Below, in pieces: positions 47,325-58,425 of a stretch of DNA of 64,000 nt. Where the stretch lies: NCBI GenBank assembly GCA_030704615.1, contig CM060731.1, positions 25,236,001 through 25,300,000 on the forward strand, given 5' to 3'. The notes under the pieces are model-generated. The model had not been told where the DNA came from. It was given only the letters and a program-made list of their open reading frames with translations, and searched no databases. Position numbers and translations under genes: made by a program. Within the stretch, counting starts at the first letter, position 1. Each line of letters opens with the position of its first letter. This DNA comes from Takakia lepidozioides. Its lineage: Eukaryota; Streptophyta; Takakiopsida; Takakiales; Takakiaceae.

Positions 47325-47930
47325 ATTGCATGTGTACCAGACGTCCAACCTGCCTGCCAACCAGCCTGGTAAACCAGTCTTCTGGCGTCTGAACCAGTCT
47401 GCTCAATCAGTCTTCTACCGTCTGATCCAGTCTGCTCAACCAGTCTTCTGGTGTCTGAACCAGTCTGCTCAACCACTCTTCTGGTATCTGAACCAGTCTG
47501 CCGTACCAGGCTGGGACTCAGTCTTCAAACAGTCTGCTGTGCCAACCTTCTCTTGAGCAGACCAGTCTCCCGGTTCTGAACGTGCCTGCACTTGGCTGAC
47601 CAGTGAGCCTCATGTGGTCTGCTCATCAGACTGGCCATTCTCAGCACGGTGGACTCTCATTACTCTGCTGACTAGACTTGGCAGTCTACTGGCCAATGCC
47701 ATCCGCCTGTCCTATACCACTCTGGCGACTCTCGACAGTCTACTCACCAGTGCAGACTCATGGTTCCCAATCGCATCTGCCAGTCTGCCGGACTGGTCCC
47801 AACTCCTCAGTCTGTCGGACTCTCGTCAGTCTGGCGACATTGCCATCTGTCTGCTCACAAGCCTAGGCATACCCTCTTCCCGTACTCTGGCAGTCTGCTG
47901 ACTCTTGGCTGTTTGCTGACCAGTGGACTC
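47325..47930 (+). repeat. CAGTCTGC-word array behind the transposase
   Basis: Irregular repeats of CCAGTCTGCTC, CAGTCTTCTGG and CAGTCTACTG. The words match those in the TIRs and in the 45.5-kb intron array. No coding potential is claimed. Confidence 0.8.
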
Positions 47931-48247
47931 CATTGGTATGTTAAACAAAATGATTGTGTGTGCAGAGGTAAGTCCGCTTAACCACATGCAGTGAATTGGT
48001 CACAAATCTACAGCGACTACTCCACACTGCACTCATATGTGACCAATAGGATGTGTATACAAAGTCATATTTTATTTCGTTGTAAATGCTCAAAAGCATG
48101 CTTTCAATACACATAAATTGAACATAAATCTGAAATCACAGAGGTGGAAGACGGCAGGGCACAACCTGTACGGCGTCATTGGAAAGAAGCGACTGGGCAT
48201 ACTGCTCCCCTGCTTGAATGTCAGTATGTCTGTGCTGCTCAGAGCGG

Positions 48248-48865
48248 TTAGTCTGGTGCTCTGCTCGCCGCTATGGTCAGTTTGCTGTCGAGTCTGGTGG
48301 ACACTCTCGTGTGCGGGGGGAACGGCATGTTGGCCCTTAGTCTAACATGAACAGGGCTAATCTGTCTTTCCACATCATCCTCAGGGGGGCTACGTTCTTC
48401 CACAAAGTCTTCGTCTTCGGAGTCGACACTCTCCACCTGCATGTTCACCTGCAAACTATAAGAGTATAGCCTTGTCCAAAATGTAACGTGTTGCATAAAA
48501 CAGGGAATCTCCAAATTGACCGTGCTAGTTTCCATACAGTAGTCCACCGTACATGTACAGTGGAGGGCCGTTCAACATTACCATTCTAAGGGCTTCATCC
48601 TAAGTTATGTCTGCAAGAAGTGAGGCGAGAGATGCACGTTACTCACCATGGGATAACCCAACAGTGGATCCCGGTCGTTGGCAAGCAAATGCAATTTGGC
48701 AGTTTCCACGAATTGGAGTCGACCTCCATGGCAGTCGTTGCAGGGACACTTTATCTTTGAAATACCCAGTCTAGTTGCACGTCGTTCCTCGATTTGCCAA
48801 AGTCCTGCGTCAGTGTGGGGCACCGCAGTGCGGCGCCGGGTGTTTCTAGTTCCGGCCTCTCTCAT
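48248..48865 (-). CDS. Transpos_assoc-like protein, 2 exons, in element 2
   Basis: Exon 1 (48865 down to about 48646) ends at GYPM followed by a GTGAGT donor. Exon 2 (about 48447 down to 48248) begins after TTTGCAG. Exon 1 contains WQIEERRATRLGISKIKCPC and then NDC, followed by a HLL stretch. The CPCxxC knuckle with a downstream HLL is the core of the transposase-associated domain that normally sits at the N terminus of CACTA (En/Spm) TNP2 transposases. Exon 2 is acidic (VDSEDEDFVEE). The protein is about 140 residues, so only the accessory domain is present and no CACTA catalytic core follows. It probably binds element DNA or the transposase. Family assignment rests on the motif only. Confidence 0.55.
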
Positions 48866-49034
48866 CCCCCACGAAACGCTTCTGGGTTTGGCTAGTTTTT
48901 GAAGTGGGAAGTCAGCGAGTGCTCGGATGTGGGGAACCTACGTTTGTGCTTGCAGGCGTTGGAGTATTCGTATGGCGGGTCCACCTCCCCTCTGTTTCCT
49001 ACATGCGCTCCTTCTGTTGTTTGATCAGTAGATC

Positions 49035-52000
49035 ATGGTAGTCTTGTTTGAGGTCGATTACTGCGATTTGAGCGACGAGGAGGAACCCGCCATGGCACGG
49101 ACATGCAAGGCCTCTACACCCGACACCCCTCCACGCACTGCCTACGAGGAAGAGCGAGAGAGGCGCATAGCGGCCAACAAAGAGACGTTGGCTCAGCTGA
49201 ACATTGGGAGCGTTGCGCGCAGGTGAGCAGATCACCCTTGTCCTTAGTATGCATGCTACACAGGTAGTGAGTAGGGGTTTCCCACCACATTAGCCTACTG
49301 TTTTTCCCTCCCATAGGTTTCATGGTGATGGCACTTTCACGATCGCCTTTTGTTTAGGGCAAGATTCACACAGGGTTTTGGAAATGTGTGCGCAACATAG
49401 CTAGGAGTGTACAACGGCCGACTAGGAGCTCCAAAGTTGTGTGGAACGGGCCTCCTCGACGAAGTGGGCGCTTGAAAGAACTAGCATTACCTTCGATGGC
49501 GGAGGAAGAGCCCGAGACTCCCCAGTCGGTGGGCTCTGAGGCAGAGGAACTCGACGAGCGTGATCAGGAGCTCGATGAGGATTACAACATAGATGACGAC
49601 GACGATTCGGAGGAGGAAATGCACGAGGACATAGAGGAGGACGAGGATGGAGATGATGTGGACAAGGTATCAGATTTGGAGAACTACATCAGTGGTGCAT
49701 GTGGACTGACCGAGCCTCCCAATGCAACGCATGCTCCGAGGGCACCAAAACGGCCAGCTCCTCTTCCACGAGAGGTAAGTGGGCATTTGCTGTACTGATT
49801 TCTTAGGTTTGTGGCAGGATTTGCATCTTCTTATTTGTTGTTCCTTTTGGTCCCAGCAGTTTTTTCCATTTTCCACTAGCAGGATGAAGCACCACTTTCT
49901 TGCCCTCTATACCTCATGATACAAGGGTTTATCTACTGTCTATTCCTTGGAACCCAAATCTGTTATTGAAGTCTTCTATACATTTTTCCATTTTGTGCCA
50001 TGAGAAATGCAACTCTGCAGATTGCTGACTCCCTCACAGGAGGTTCAAACTTGTGATGGCCTGTCTTAATACCCAAAAAGCGCAAAGGGGGTTGTGGGAG
50101 GGAGGGACCTGCACATGTAGGGGGCTGCATATTGTGGTGTCATGTTGCAACAAGAAAGAAATTGTAGTGGGAGAGGAGGAACCCCCAGGAGCACGATGGT
50201 AACCGCCTCATCAGCCAGCCATGTCCGAGAGGGGGCGCTCACGACTCTTCCTCCCCCATCTTCCTGCCCCCTCTATTGTCAAATGTTGATAATATGTGAA
50301 GCCATTATCAGCCATTATCATATTGTACTCTCATTGATATGTACGATGGTCATCGGGGCCAGATTGTGCCTACAAGGGATTCCCCAAAGAACCCCGAAAG
50401 AGGGTCGAAACATACAAGGAGGACTTTCCCAGTGACGTTTGGCGTGTTCAATGGATCAGACCTAAATGCATTTTGGGTGCGATTTCTGCTGCATTCGGTG
50501 TATGTATATTATAGAGCGCGTTTTTTGTTGATGTATCCTACATGATGTTCATGCTTTATCTTCCTACATAACTTTTTCCCACATGTTGATTTGCAGGATC
50601 CAGTGAGAAAGAAGAAGGGAGTTGCTCCGGCAGGTGTCTTCAACCATCCATCCCCACGTCTTCAACCAACCCCGGATGGAGGAGGCCCTCCCTCCTTTCC
50701 ACGTAACACTGGTGCGTTTTATCCCCTTGGCATTCAGAGGTATGCACAGTATGAACAATAGACTGCTCATGTTCCAGCCGCCCCTGAAATTCACCCGCCC
50801 TTTTCTCAGTCGTACCATGCAAACAACCCGTCAGGGGAGAACCGGTCATGTGCAGTTCCGTGTGGGGCATTTCCGCAAACTGGGGAAGCACAACATGCTC
50901 CTGTTCAGCATGGGCACTACCACGAAGGTGTGTGGTACCCTCACCCCATCCCTCCCCCACCTGCGCATCCTCCCCAGGCAACGTATCCCAGAAGCCCCAT
51001 GTATAGTGCGCCGTTGCATGGCCCTTATTCCAGGCAGCCCATAGCTTCACCCAATTGCAACGCTTCGCGGCCTCTTCAATTCCCAAGCTCACCAGCTCCG
51101 AGCACAGGTTATGTTCCTGCCCACCCCACACCCCACGTTGGTGCGTGGCAGGGTTCATGTCCGCCCGAAGGGCCCCATGTTGCAGGTTGTGAGGGAGGAG
51201 AGGAGGCCCGTGATTCCAATATGACTCCAGATGCGCAACATTTGACTGGCAAGGACAGAGCCAATTTTTTGCGCAAGGCGAGGAGAGTAGCACGGAGAGG
51301 GTTGAAGGAAACGTCTTGTGCAAATGTAGCTGCTGGGCAAAAGAGATTCATAGTTGCGTGTGGCAAAAAGGGCCCATGCGGGGATGCACGAATGACTGGC
51401 TGGCAGCCCTGCGAGGGCAATGCCAACGTGTGCTGGACTGTTCTGTGCCCATCCATCTTCAACCTCAAAGTCTGATTGACGAGGTGGGTGAACTATTAGC
51501 AGATGATTGGGAATATTTACCTCCTGGGATAACTGGCGCCCAACTTCGAACTGAGATTGGAGGCGTCATTAAATACCAGCGCATCAAACTGTTTAGAAAA
51601 GTGTACTCCCGTGGCAAACCTAAGCCCCACTATGTTGCGGACAAGACTTGGGCAGAACTTGTGAGGCATTGGAACACGCCCGAATGGCAAAAGAGTCGTG
51701 ATAATGGCAAGCATGCACGGGGGCATATTGGTGCCCCTTCGAGATCTGGACGCAGTGGCCTTAGCGGCGTTGAGGAACGTCTGGTAAATCTGCCTGTCTC
51801 ATGACATTGCCAATATATTCAGGTAGTGAGGTGTCTTGTCATTTGTATCTTACTCTTAGAGGATGGCACTAATATTCCCATATCCTGTCCATGTGTAGGC
51901 TAAGACAAGTGGTCGTCCTCCACTTCTATCCGAAATTTCGGGGAGCAAGAATAGCAAAGGGGTATGGTTCTGATTCAGCAGGGGCCACCCGATCTGTAAG

Positions 52001-53354
52001 TAACTAACCCACCTGCATTTTTTGCAATGATGTGCTTGTCAATTATTTATGGTTTTGCCTTCATGTGTTGTTGTCCAATAAATTACCTCGCATGGCTAGT
52101 GCGATAGATGTATTGAATCGTATTTGCACTCTTTTTGTGGCAGGGCCTTGGAGCATTGGCTTCTCGGCTTGATGGCTTGGAAGGATGGAAACATACAATG
52201 GAGGCCAGCTCAATGGAGCACAAATTGGAATTGCAGGTAGTGAAATCCATGTTTGCCACTGCAGTATCTAAGACAGACAAGTTCAACATGGCATTGGCAG
52301 CGAAGCTCGGTTTGGACCTGCCGAGGGATGAATCTCCATCAACATCAAACATTGTGTGTGAGTTGTCGCTCCCTGTTCATGGTGTTTTCCCACCTGCGAC
52401 TACTGTGGAAATGACAAGTACAGGTGAGCAGCCTCCTAGCAGTGGAGGCAGTGGACAAAGGAAAGGGGGCAGTATTGTGGAAGAAGATGCCACAGGTGAG
52501 GACAAAGTTCAGAACATGGCATGTGACGATCCTTGCCTTAATTATGGTGCCAATGATGACCTATCCCCCCTTATTGAGAAGGGAGTGCCTGTACTGGAGG
52601 ATCACACCGGCAGTGAACTTAGACAGAGTGCCCAAGACATAGGGGCAGGGGCTAAGGGCACAGGAGTGGTTATTGTTGGGGCAGGGAAGAACATTGATTC
52701 AACAACAAAATTGCCCGTTGTACGGAAGGTAAGTACTCGTGTTCCTATATTCTTGTGCTGTTCCAAGTCGATTATGCAATACCTGCAGGCCGTTCATGAC
52801 TTCTGTGTACATGTGTGGGTTTCTATTGATTCAGAAGCCACCAAAGGAAATTGTTGCGGTGAATATGAGGAAGAAGTCCACAAGACTTGCTGCCAGCAAC
52901 GTTGATGGGAGCCGTATGGGAAGCTTCAAAGCGTCGGCACCTATTGTAAGTTTTCCTTCGTGGAAGTACATCCGTATTTTGTTTGTAGGGCTATATGATG
53001 GCATCTCGCGTTTTCCCTGTCCATAACTGTTGCATGTGCATAACAAATGACAAGGGCACACATTGGTGGTGTTGGCTGTCCCAGTTTCAGGTTGGTGACA
53101 AGGTCACAATGTTTGACCCCAATGCACCCAAACGGAAGGCAGGTGTGGGCCATATATTGGGCATGTCGACTGACTGGCTGGCTTATGTCGTTCATGCCGA
53201 TTATCATGTTGTCTCGGTTGAATCAGTACATGGGGCAGATGTTGCTCTACCATACCCCAACAATGATGTTAGGCCTCCCATTGTGATGCTCAGTGACACT
53301 GTAGGCAGCACGGCCCTGTGGTCTGCCAAGTTCCTCAAACTGACCCAAACATGA
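49035..53354 (+). CDS. Ptta/En-Spm-like protein of element 2, multi-exon, with damage
   Basis: Exon 1 (49035-49223) has the plant-transposon signature YEEERERRIAANKETLAQLN. An acidic, RRSGRLK-containing exon ends at 49774. A proline-rich exon from 50597 runs to about 51475 and carries a TAG at 50758 (CAG-type codon). A block at 51470-51780 has WEYLPPGITGAQLR and then WAELVRHWNTPEWQKSRDN, the pattern of the Ptta/En-Spm Transposase_24 domain. A coiled-coil-like exon 52144-52729 follows, then a basic exon near 52834-52947. The last exon, near 53092-53354, has VGDKVTMFDPNAPKRKAGVG and a LSDTVGSTALW end like TNP1/Transposase_23. A frame change near 51320-51430 needs an intron or is a frameshift. 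These proteins usually accompany CACTA elements, but here one lies inside Mutator TIRs. Confidence 0.6.
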
Positions 53355-53934
53355 GGTTGTGGGGGATCCTCAATTTGAAGGCAATTTTGACTGAACGCCA
53401 CTTCATATCGATTTCACCTTTTTTTCGTTATTGTGCGCATCAATGTAGGATTTGGGTACATTGTGGGGTTGTGATCAGCAGTGCAGACTCTGCAATACTT
53501 GCATGTTCAGACTAAACTTTATTTGGGCAATGAAGGGCGCACCCAACTTTGAAGCACCCTTGCATTTGGTCATTCTTTCTGTTGTTCTGGCCATGCTTAG
53601 TCAATTGTACATGTCATGAGCAGGTTGTTGCCGCAGTGCTTTGGAATTGTGTTTATGTATATGAGTCATATTTCACATGGACTGTGAAACTGACAGTGTG
53701 GACAGTATCACGATTTGTGATATGATCATGATGCCTATGGAATAATTGTGTACACCATGACGTCACAAATATGTGAAATCAACCGTAGCTTGCCTGTGGC
53801 ATCTTCCACATTTTTGTGGAATGACCTACAACATCAGCAGTAGAATATTTCAGACCCACTATGATATGCTCCTGTGGCTATGTGGAATGACCTACAGTAT
53901 AGGCAGTAAAATACTACACACCCACTCCATGCAG

Positions 53935-54520
53935 ATTACGCCACGTGCCGTCCTCTCCAGAATACACGCGTTGCCCATACCGTTGCCCACATGTCGTCAA
54001 GCCCAGGTAACAGGGTGTCGCATCATTTTCCCATAGGTGTGGACAAGTCCACACCCTTTGTACGTTTAGGATCCACGTGGCGGTGTTTGCCACGGAACAC
54101 GTGGCCCCCAAACTTGCTGAAGCTGTGAAAACAGCCAGTGGATGGTCTCACACCGAATGGCTTTTTTCATACCCACATGCCACGCCAGATGTCCGCTCCA
54201 CATAAGTGCACATCGCCTCTTTGTCTCCATACACGTGTCATCCCCACAAAAATACACGTGTTGCACACACCGTTGCCCAGATGTCGTGAAACCCTGGTGA
54301 CAGGCAGTCGCATGGTTTTCCCGTAGGTGTGGACAAGTCCACACCTTTGTACATCTACAATCCACGTGGCGGTGTTCGCCAAAGCACACGTTGCTCGTGG
54401 AAAAAGCCATGAACCCCGTGAAAAAGGCCACCCGTGGACTTTTCCACAGGGCCACCCGAGAGCCAGGCCGTCCACGGGGTGTCCGAAAGCACTCGTCGTT
54501 TCTTACACCCACGGCAGGTG
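53935..54520 (+). repeat. 290-bp tandem duplication
   Basis: TAGGTGTGGACAAGTCCACACC at 54034 recurs at 54324. The surrounding ACACGYGTTGC, ACCGTTGCCCA and ATCCACGTGGCGGTGTT segments are in the same order in both. Short GGCATG/CCACAT words flank it. It lies inside element 2, between two cargo genes. Confidence 0.8.
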
Positions 54521-55207
54521 TGGCCTGGGGCGGATTCCACAGAAAAAAGTGTGAAAAAAACCGTGGAAAAAGCCATTTTTTCTTCTAGTGGTCTGCGTCT
54601 GCTGCGTAGACCGTCTCCCTGACACAACCCGTGACACTTCCCGACTGCCTTGGGGACGAGTCTGCTGTTGAGATTTCGCCCTCGCCTCCCGAGCAGACCT
54701 TGTAGCCTTTTCTTTTTTTTTCTTCTGGGCCCCATCACTAAGTTTCCTTTTTCTGGGAGCCACAGGCGATGGCGATGTCAGGTCATGCACATCTTGCATT
54801 GAAATATCCGAACCCACCCCATACCGTGCGCGCACCTCCGCCAAAGTGCGGGCCTTTGGGTTTGCGCCACGGAGTCTGGCGGTGGCCGCATTCACCACCC
54901 TCATTGAACTTTGAACTGGCCACGGCTTGAAGCCAGGTGGGATATAGCGCTTGTTTTTGCAACCCGTGTCAACACAATGGCGGTTTAGCTGCACTTTGTC
55001 CTTGATAATTTCACTACAGAAGGGACAGTGGAGCTTATCCTTCTGCCAGTTGGAGTCTGCAGGCTTGATTGCGCGGAGGTCTAAGAATGCTTCAACTATT
55101 TTCGCATCATACTCCTCAGGTGAGTACCAGTACCTTCGCTCCTTTATCTTGGACTTGTGCATGAAATGCAACCAGTCTGCTCCACCCTTTGCACAAACAT
55201 CCTCCAT
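54503..55207 (-). CDS. Zinc-finger protein of element 2
   Basis: From the Met at 55207 the protein has an EEYDAKIVEAFLDLRA helix. A finger follows, CPFC...LNRHC...GC, of C2H2/C2HC type and somewhat like zf-XS or BED fingers. A PPGFKPWPVQSSM stretch comes next, and the long tail is rich in Lys, Arg, Ser and Gln. The N-terminal half aligns with the first block of the decayed minus-strand gene in element 1 (near 12600-12420), so this is a conserved MULE cargo gene and not random capture. The tail after about residue 150 is low-complexity and may include unspliced intron. It is probably nuclear and DNA-binding. No enzyme motif is visible. Confidence 0.55.
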   Translation of the reverse strand: MEDVCAKGGADWLHFMHKSKIKERRYWYSPEEYDAKIVEAFLDLRAIKPADSNWQKDKLHCPFCSEIIKDKVQLNRHCVDTGCKNKRYIPPGFKPWPVQSSMRVVNAATARLRGANPKARTLAEVRARYGVGSDISMQDVHDLTSPSPVAPRKRKLSDGAQKKKKEKATRSAREARAKSQQQTRPQGSREVSRVVSGRRSTQQTQTTRRKNGFFHGFFHTFFCGIRPRPHLPWV

Positions 55208-55544
55208 GGCTGCAGAATCAGATAAGAGCTGCAGCGGCAATGAGCGACAGACAGACTAAGAATAAGAAAGCAGAGAAGAGCGGAAAAGAGAATGGAAAGA
55301 AACCAAAGCACAAAGCACAAAGAGGAAAGCTCACCAGGCAACAGGCGACGGTTGTTGCGACGATTCGGTGCTCACGCGACTGTCCTCGCCTCGAAAACCT
55401 AACACGCACAAAGGACCAATGGGAGGTGGATAGTGCGAAAGAAGTCTAGTGGGAAGTGGACCCTGCATGTGCGGAGTGACGTGGCGAGATTTCACCGGTG
55501 CCCCTTTTTGGCCGCCATCGCATTAATTAGTTGCAGACCCCTCA

Positions 55545-56470
55545 CACGTGCTGGCGGTATGCCACTGCACGGACAGACTCGTATGCCACTGCACTGACAG
55601 TCTAGCAGACGGGATGAGTAGGACTATCGTCAGTCTGCCGTCGTCGCATTCATCAAGTCCAGCAGACTTACTCCTGATGACAAAGACGGCCGAGCAGACC
55701 CAGTACCCTCCACAACAGACTCATATGCCACCGCAAGGACAGACTGACGACTGAGGTTAAGCGGATTGACGAAGAGACTAAGGCGAGTGCGGAGTTTGGT
55801 GCGGAGTCTGATGACATGCCGCGACGTGACTGGGCCTTCTTACTGCCGTCACTACTTTATTGCGTCCAGCAGACTTAAACCTAATGACAAAACAGACCCA
55901 CTGCAAACAAACTTGCGCAACAATAGACTCGTATGCTACTGCACGGATAGTCCAGCAGACGAAAGGTTCAACAGACTGACGAAGAGACTGACGCAGAGTA
56001 ATTTGCGCGACAACAGACTGATTTCTAACAGACTAATATCCCAAAAGACAAAGTATCCCCTAGGCGGCCGGGTGATACGGGAGTAAACCGTAAACCGCGT
56101 CCAGCAGACTTACACGTGATAATAATCACGGCTCAACAGACCCAGCAGACTCACGACAATGTGGATAATTAAAAGGTAGTAGTTAAACGGACTCATATCC
56201 GAAGAGACGGACTTCCAGCTGACCAACGGTTCAACAGACTGACGAGAGAAGAGACTTCGGGGATAAGACGAGAGAAGACACTTTAGAATTCGGCAGGCAG
56301 TGACGGCCCAGTAGTCCAGTGAAGAACAGACTCACGCCACACCAGACTTGTATCATTACAGACCAACAGACCAGCAAACCAGACTGATATCCCATTAGAA
56401 CCACGCTTGGCGTCGCCGTCATGCCGTGATTGCATTTCATCCGTCCAATAGACTTGCATATGCCAATACT
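55545..56470 (+). repeat. CAGACT/GACTGAC word array
   Basis: Dense AGCAGACT, CAACAGACTGACGA, CAGACTCRTATG and TCCAGCAGACTT words are the reverse-complement style of the AGTCTGC arrays at 43.5-47.9 kb. No coding frame is supported. Confidence 0.75.
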
Positions 56471-56659
56471 CATGGCACAACACACTGCTTAGAGAAAGTA
56501 CTGACAAAAACGCAGTCGAAGAGCCTGTTAATCCACGTGCATTTGCAGTCGTAAGGACCTCGAACATCCACAAGCAACGTGAATCCACATCTCTCAGGCT
56601 ACGTCTCCTTTCCCAGTGTCCAGTTTTCAAGGAGACGGTAGTGGTTGAGATGTGATGTT

Positions 56660-57127
56660 TCAGGAGGTGCATCTAGATGTTTGAGGACCTTCGGACTGGA
56701 TCCTGTTCCGTTCACACTCTCCGCAGTTCCCAGACATGTGGTGGCAGAGACGTCCTCCCCTGAACAGTCTCATCGGTGGACATAAATTCTGCAATGTATA
56801 CATGCCCCCACGTGCATATGCTTCCGTGATTTCCGCTATCGTGTTACCAATGGTTTCCTGCTCCATACGAAGGAGCTCGGACTTGGAGACACACCACAAA
56901 CCATAAACGCATGCAATTTTTCCACATATCGTCCTAAAAAATAAGCACGTCAACACAAAACAAAGGCAAAAATAGTGGAAGCATATGCACGATGGTGGCT
57001 GTAGAGCCCCGCCAGCCCTCTCATGTTCAGGCACACCCTTCATCGTCATTAAAATCGCCATAAACAAGAACAACAGCCGCATGCGTACAAAGTCACCTCC
57101 GCAACATTGGACAACAAAGAGCCGCAA
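56660..57127 (-). CDS. Possible small gene next to the right TIR of element 2
   Basis: The minus strand is open for 155 codons. The stretch KSELLRMEQETIGNTIAEIT and a Cys-rich end (CHHMSGNCGECERN) look protein-like, and the first half may be intronic. It could be another exon of the zinc-finger gene, whose homologue in element 1 also has an upstream segment. There is no family match that I can name. Confidence 0.3.
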   Translation of the reverse strand: MRLFVVQCCGGDFVRMRLLFLFMAILMTMKGVPEHERAGGALQPPSCICFHYFCLCFVLTCLFFRTICGKIACVYGLWCVSKSELLRMEQETIGNTIAEITEAYARGGMYTLQNLCPPMRLFRGGRLCHHMSGNCGECERNRIQSEGPQTSRCTS

Positions 57128-57144
57128 GAAGAGACAACAAGAAC

Positions 57145-57615
57145 GAGTGGGCGAGTTCGTGGCAGGGTGTTACGATCTTCCATGCCCTAAACATGGATGG
57201 CGCGGATGGGTTTCTCAGAATGGACGATCCAGATCCTTTGCCCGGCGTGGACTGACAGACTGGGGGGCAGCAGACGGGCACAGCGGACTGTTGGGTGGAC
57301 TTGTGGGGACTGGCACAATGGACTGGCATGCACAGCAGACTGGCCGGCAGACTGGCAGTTTGGCGGACTGAGGGGAACTGGGACCACGGGCAGCGGACTG
57401 GCGGGCGGACTGGCCGCGCCGGACTTGGGGCGCGGCAAAGCGCGGGCAGGGCTGCCGCAGGCGCGGCTGGTGGGGCCGCAGCTGCAGGTGGGCGACCGCG
57501 CGCAACGGCGGGGGGGGGGGGGTCCGGGTGGGGGGAGCCGGGCGTCCGTGCGCGGGGCCCACCGGTCAGCTCGCGCGTGCGCCATAACGTCCCAATTATT
57601 GTTAAAATGAGAGGC
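57145..57615 (-). repeat. Right terminal inverted repeat of element 2
   Basis: Reverse complement of the left TIR. Differences include a G run at 57510-57522 and the absence of the left TIR's extra 150-bp block. Outer bases end AAAATGAGAGGC at 57615. Confidence 0.9.
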
Positions 57616-57624
57616 TATCAATAA
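57616..57624 (+). repeat. 9-bp target duplication of element 2, right
   Basis: TATCAATAA, identical to 43312-43320. Confidence 0.95.
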
Positions 57625-58205
57625 TGGTATCAATACAATTATTTTTTATTTTTATTTATTTTTAAACTGAAAAATAAAAATCTGTCCAAATTATACTGCT
57701 GAGGTGATCATTTCAGCGGCTGAAGTGATCACCCCAGCGGCTGAGTGCCGCAATTCATAACAACAAAGAGCTGGATCTCACCTTAGGTAATTTGAGGTCA
57801 CCTTATAAGAGCCATATTACAGGCTGATAAATGAGACAATGGTCCAAGCCTAAGCAGATTTTTGAATGGCAAAATCAGAGCCCCCAAAATCGCCATTCAG
57901 ATCATCTCAATCAAAGAGCCACAACTCTCCATTGCTGCACCCTAAATCCCTAATGCTCCACATATTGATACCTAGGGTGCAAGCGACAGCGGAAGACATA
58001 GTATTGGTATCAACAAAGTTGCGTTCCTTGCAATACCAGGTTGGTTTGGTAGGAGCCCAGGTATTAGCGTTATACTATATTGCCCCCAATATGTTCTGCC
58101 TGGGGTATTGCCAGTTGCTTATACCCGCCTGGTCTGGTACCCTGCTGCGATACCCTTACCCGCGCTGATACCCCGCCTCACCCCCATATACCGGTCCAAC
58201 ACTGG

Positions 58206-58425
58206 TTTCAACGCCTTGCAGCCGTCTCAGGGAGGAATGATATATTGCGTTAGAAAATAGAGTTCCCGATAATCCTATTCCTTGTCGGCCTGTGGTTCCA
58301 CCAATAGTTTCTTCTTCTAGTGCTTCGTCTGCTCGTGCGGTGCACAATGTTTCCTCTTCTTCTAGTGGAGAACGTTGCTCAGGTTGATCCGCTCGTCGGG
58401 TGCAATATATCCCTGTTCATGTTCC
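58206..58425 (+). pseudogene. HUH/Rep-like relic, 3' part after the insertion
   Basis: After the right TTTCAA duplication the frame of the 42288 ORF continues. It runs through a TGA near 58234, then NRVPDNPIPCRPVVPP, a Ser-rich stretch and a second TGA near 58385, and ends in an in-frame stop after a VHVPDTVPFHVF end. Both TGA codons are what CGA codons become by C-to-T change. The Ser/Pro-rich composition suggests the disordered tail of the protein. Confidence 0.5.

Larger units (their letters stand above)
43321..57615 (+). mobile_element. 14.3-kb Mutator-like element (element 2) with cargo genes
   Basis: TIRs start GCCTCTCATTTT at 43321 and end with the mirror at 57615. They run inward for several hundred bases and are flanked by identical 9-bp TATCAATAA duplications. 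Inside, left to right, are a SWIM-type MULE transposase (+, several nonsense codons), a two-exon Transpos_assoc-like gene (-), a multi-exon Ptta/TNP-like gene (+), a zinc-finger gene (-) and a possible small gene (-). AGTCTGC/AGTCCGC minisatellites fill the gaps. The intact target duplication and roughly 95% similar outer TIRs argue for a fairly recent insertion. The transposase is broken, so present mobility would need help from another copy. Confidence 0.92.
43111..58205. mobile_element. Small TIR transposon split by the 14.3-kb MULE
   Basis: CCAGTGTTGGACCAGTAT at 43111-43128 is mirrored at 58188-58205 with one mismatch. Without the MULE and one copy of its target duplication, the element is about 790 bp. 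It is rich in GGTATC/GATACC words and has no gene. TTTCAA flanks both ends. The superfamily is not clear from a 6-bp duplication alone. A related partial copy lies at 15615. Confidence 0.8.
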
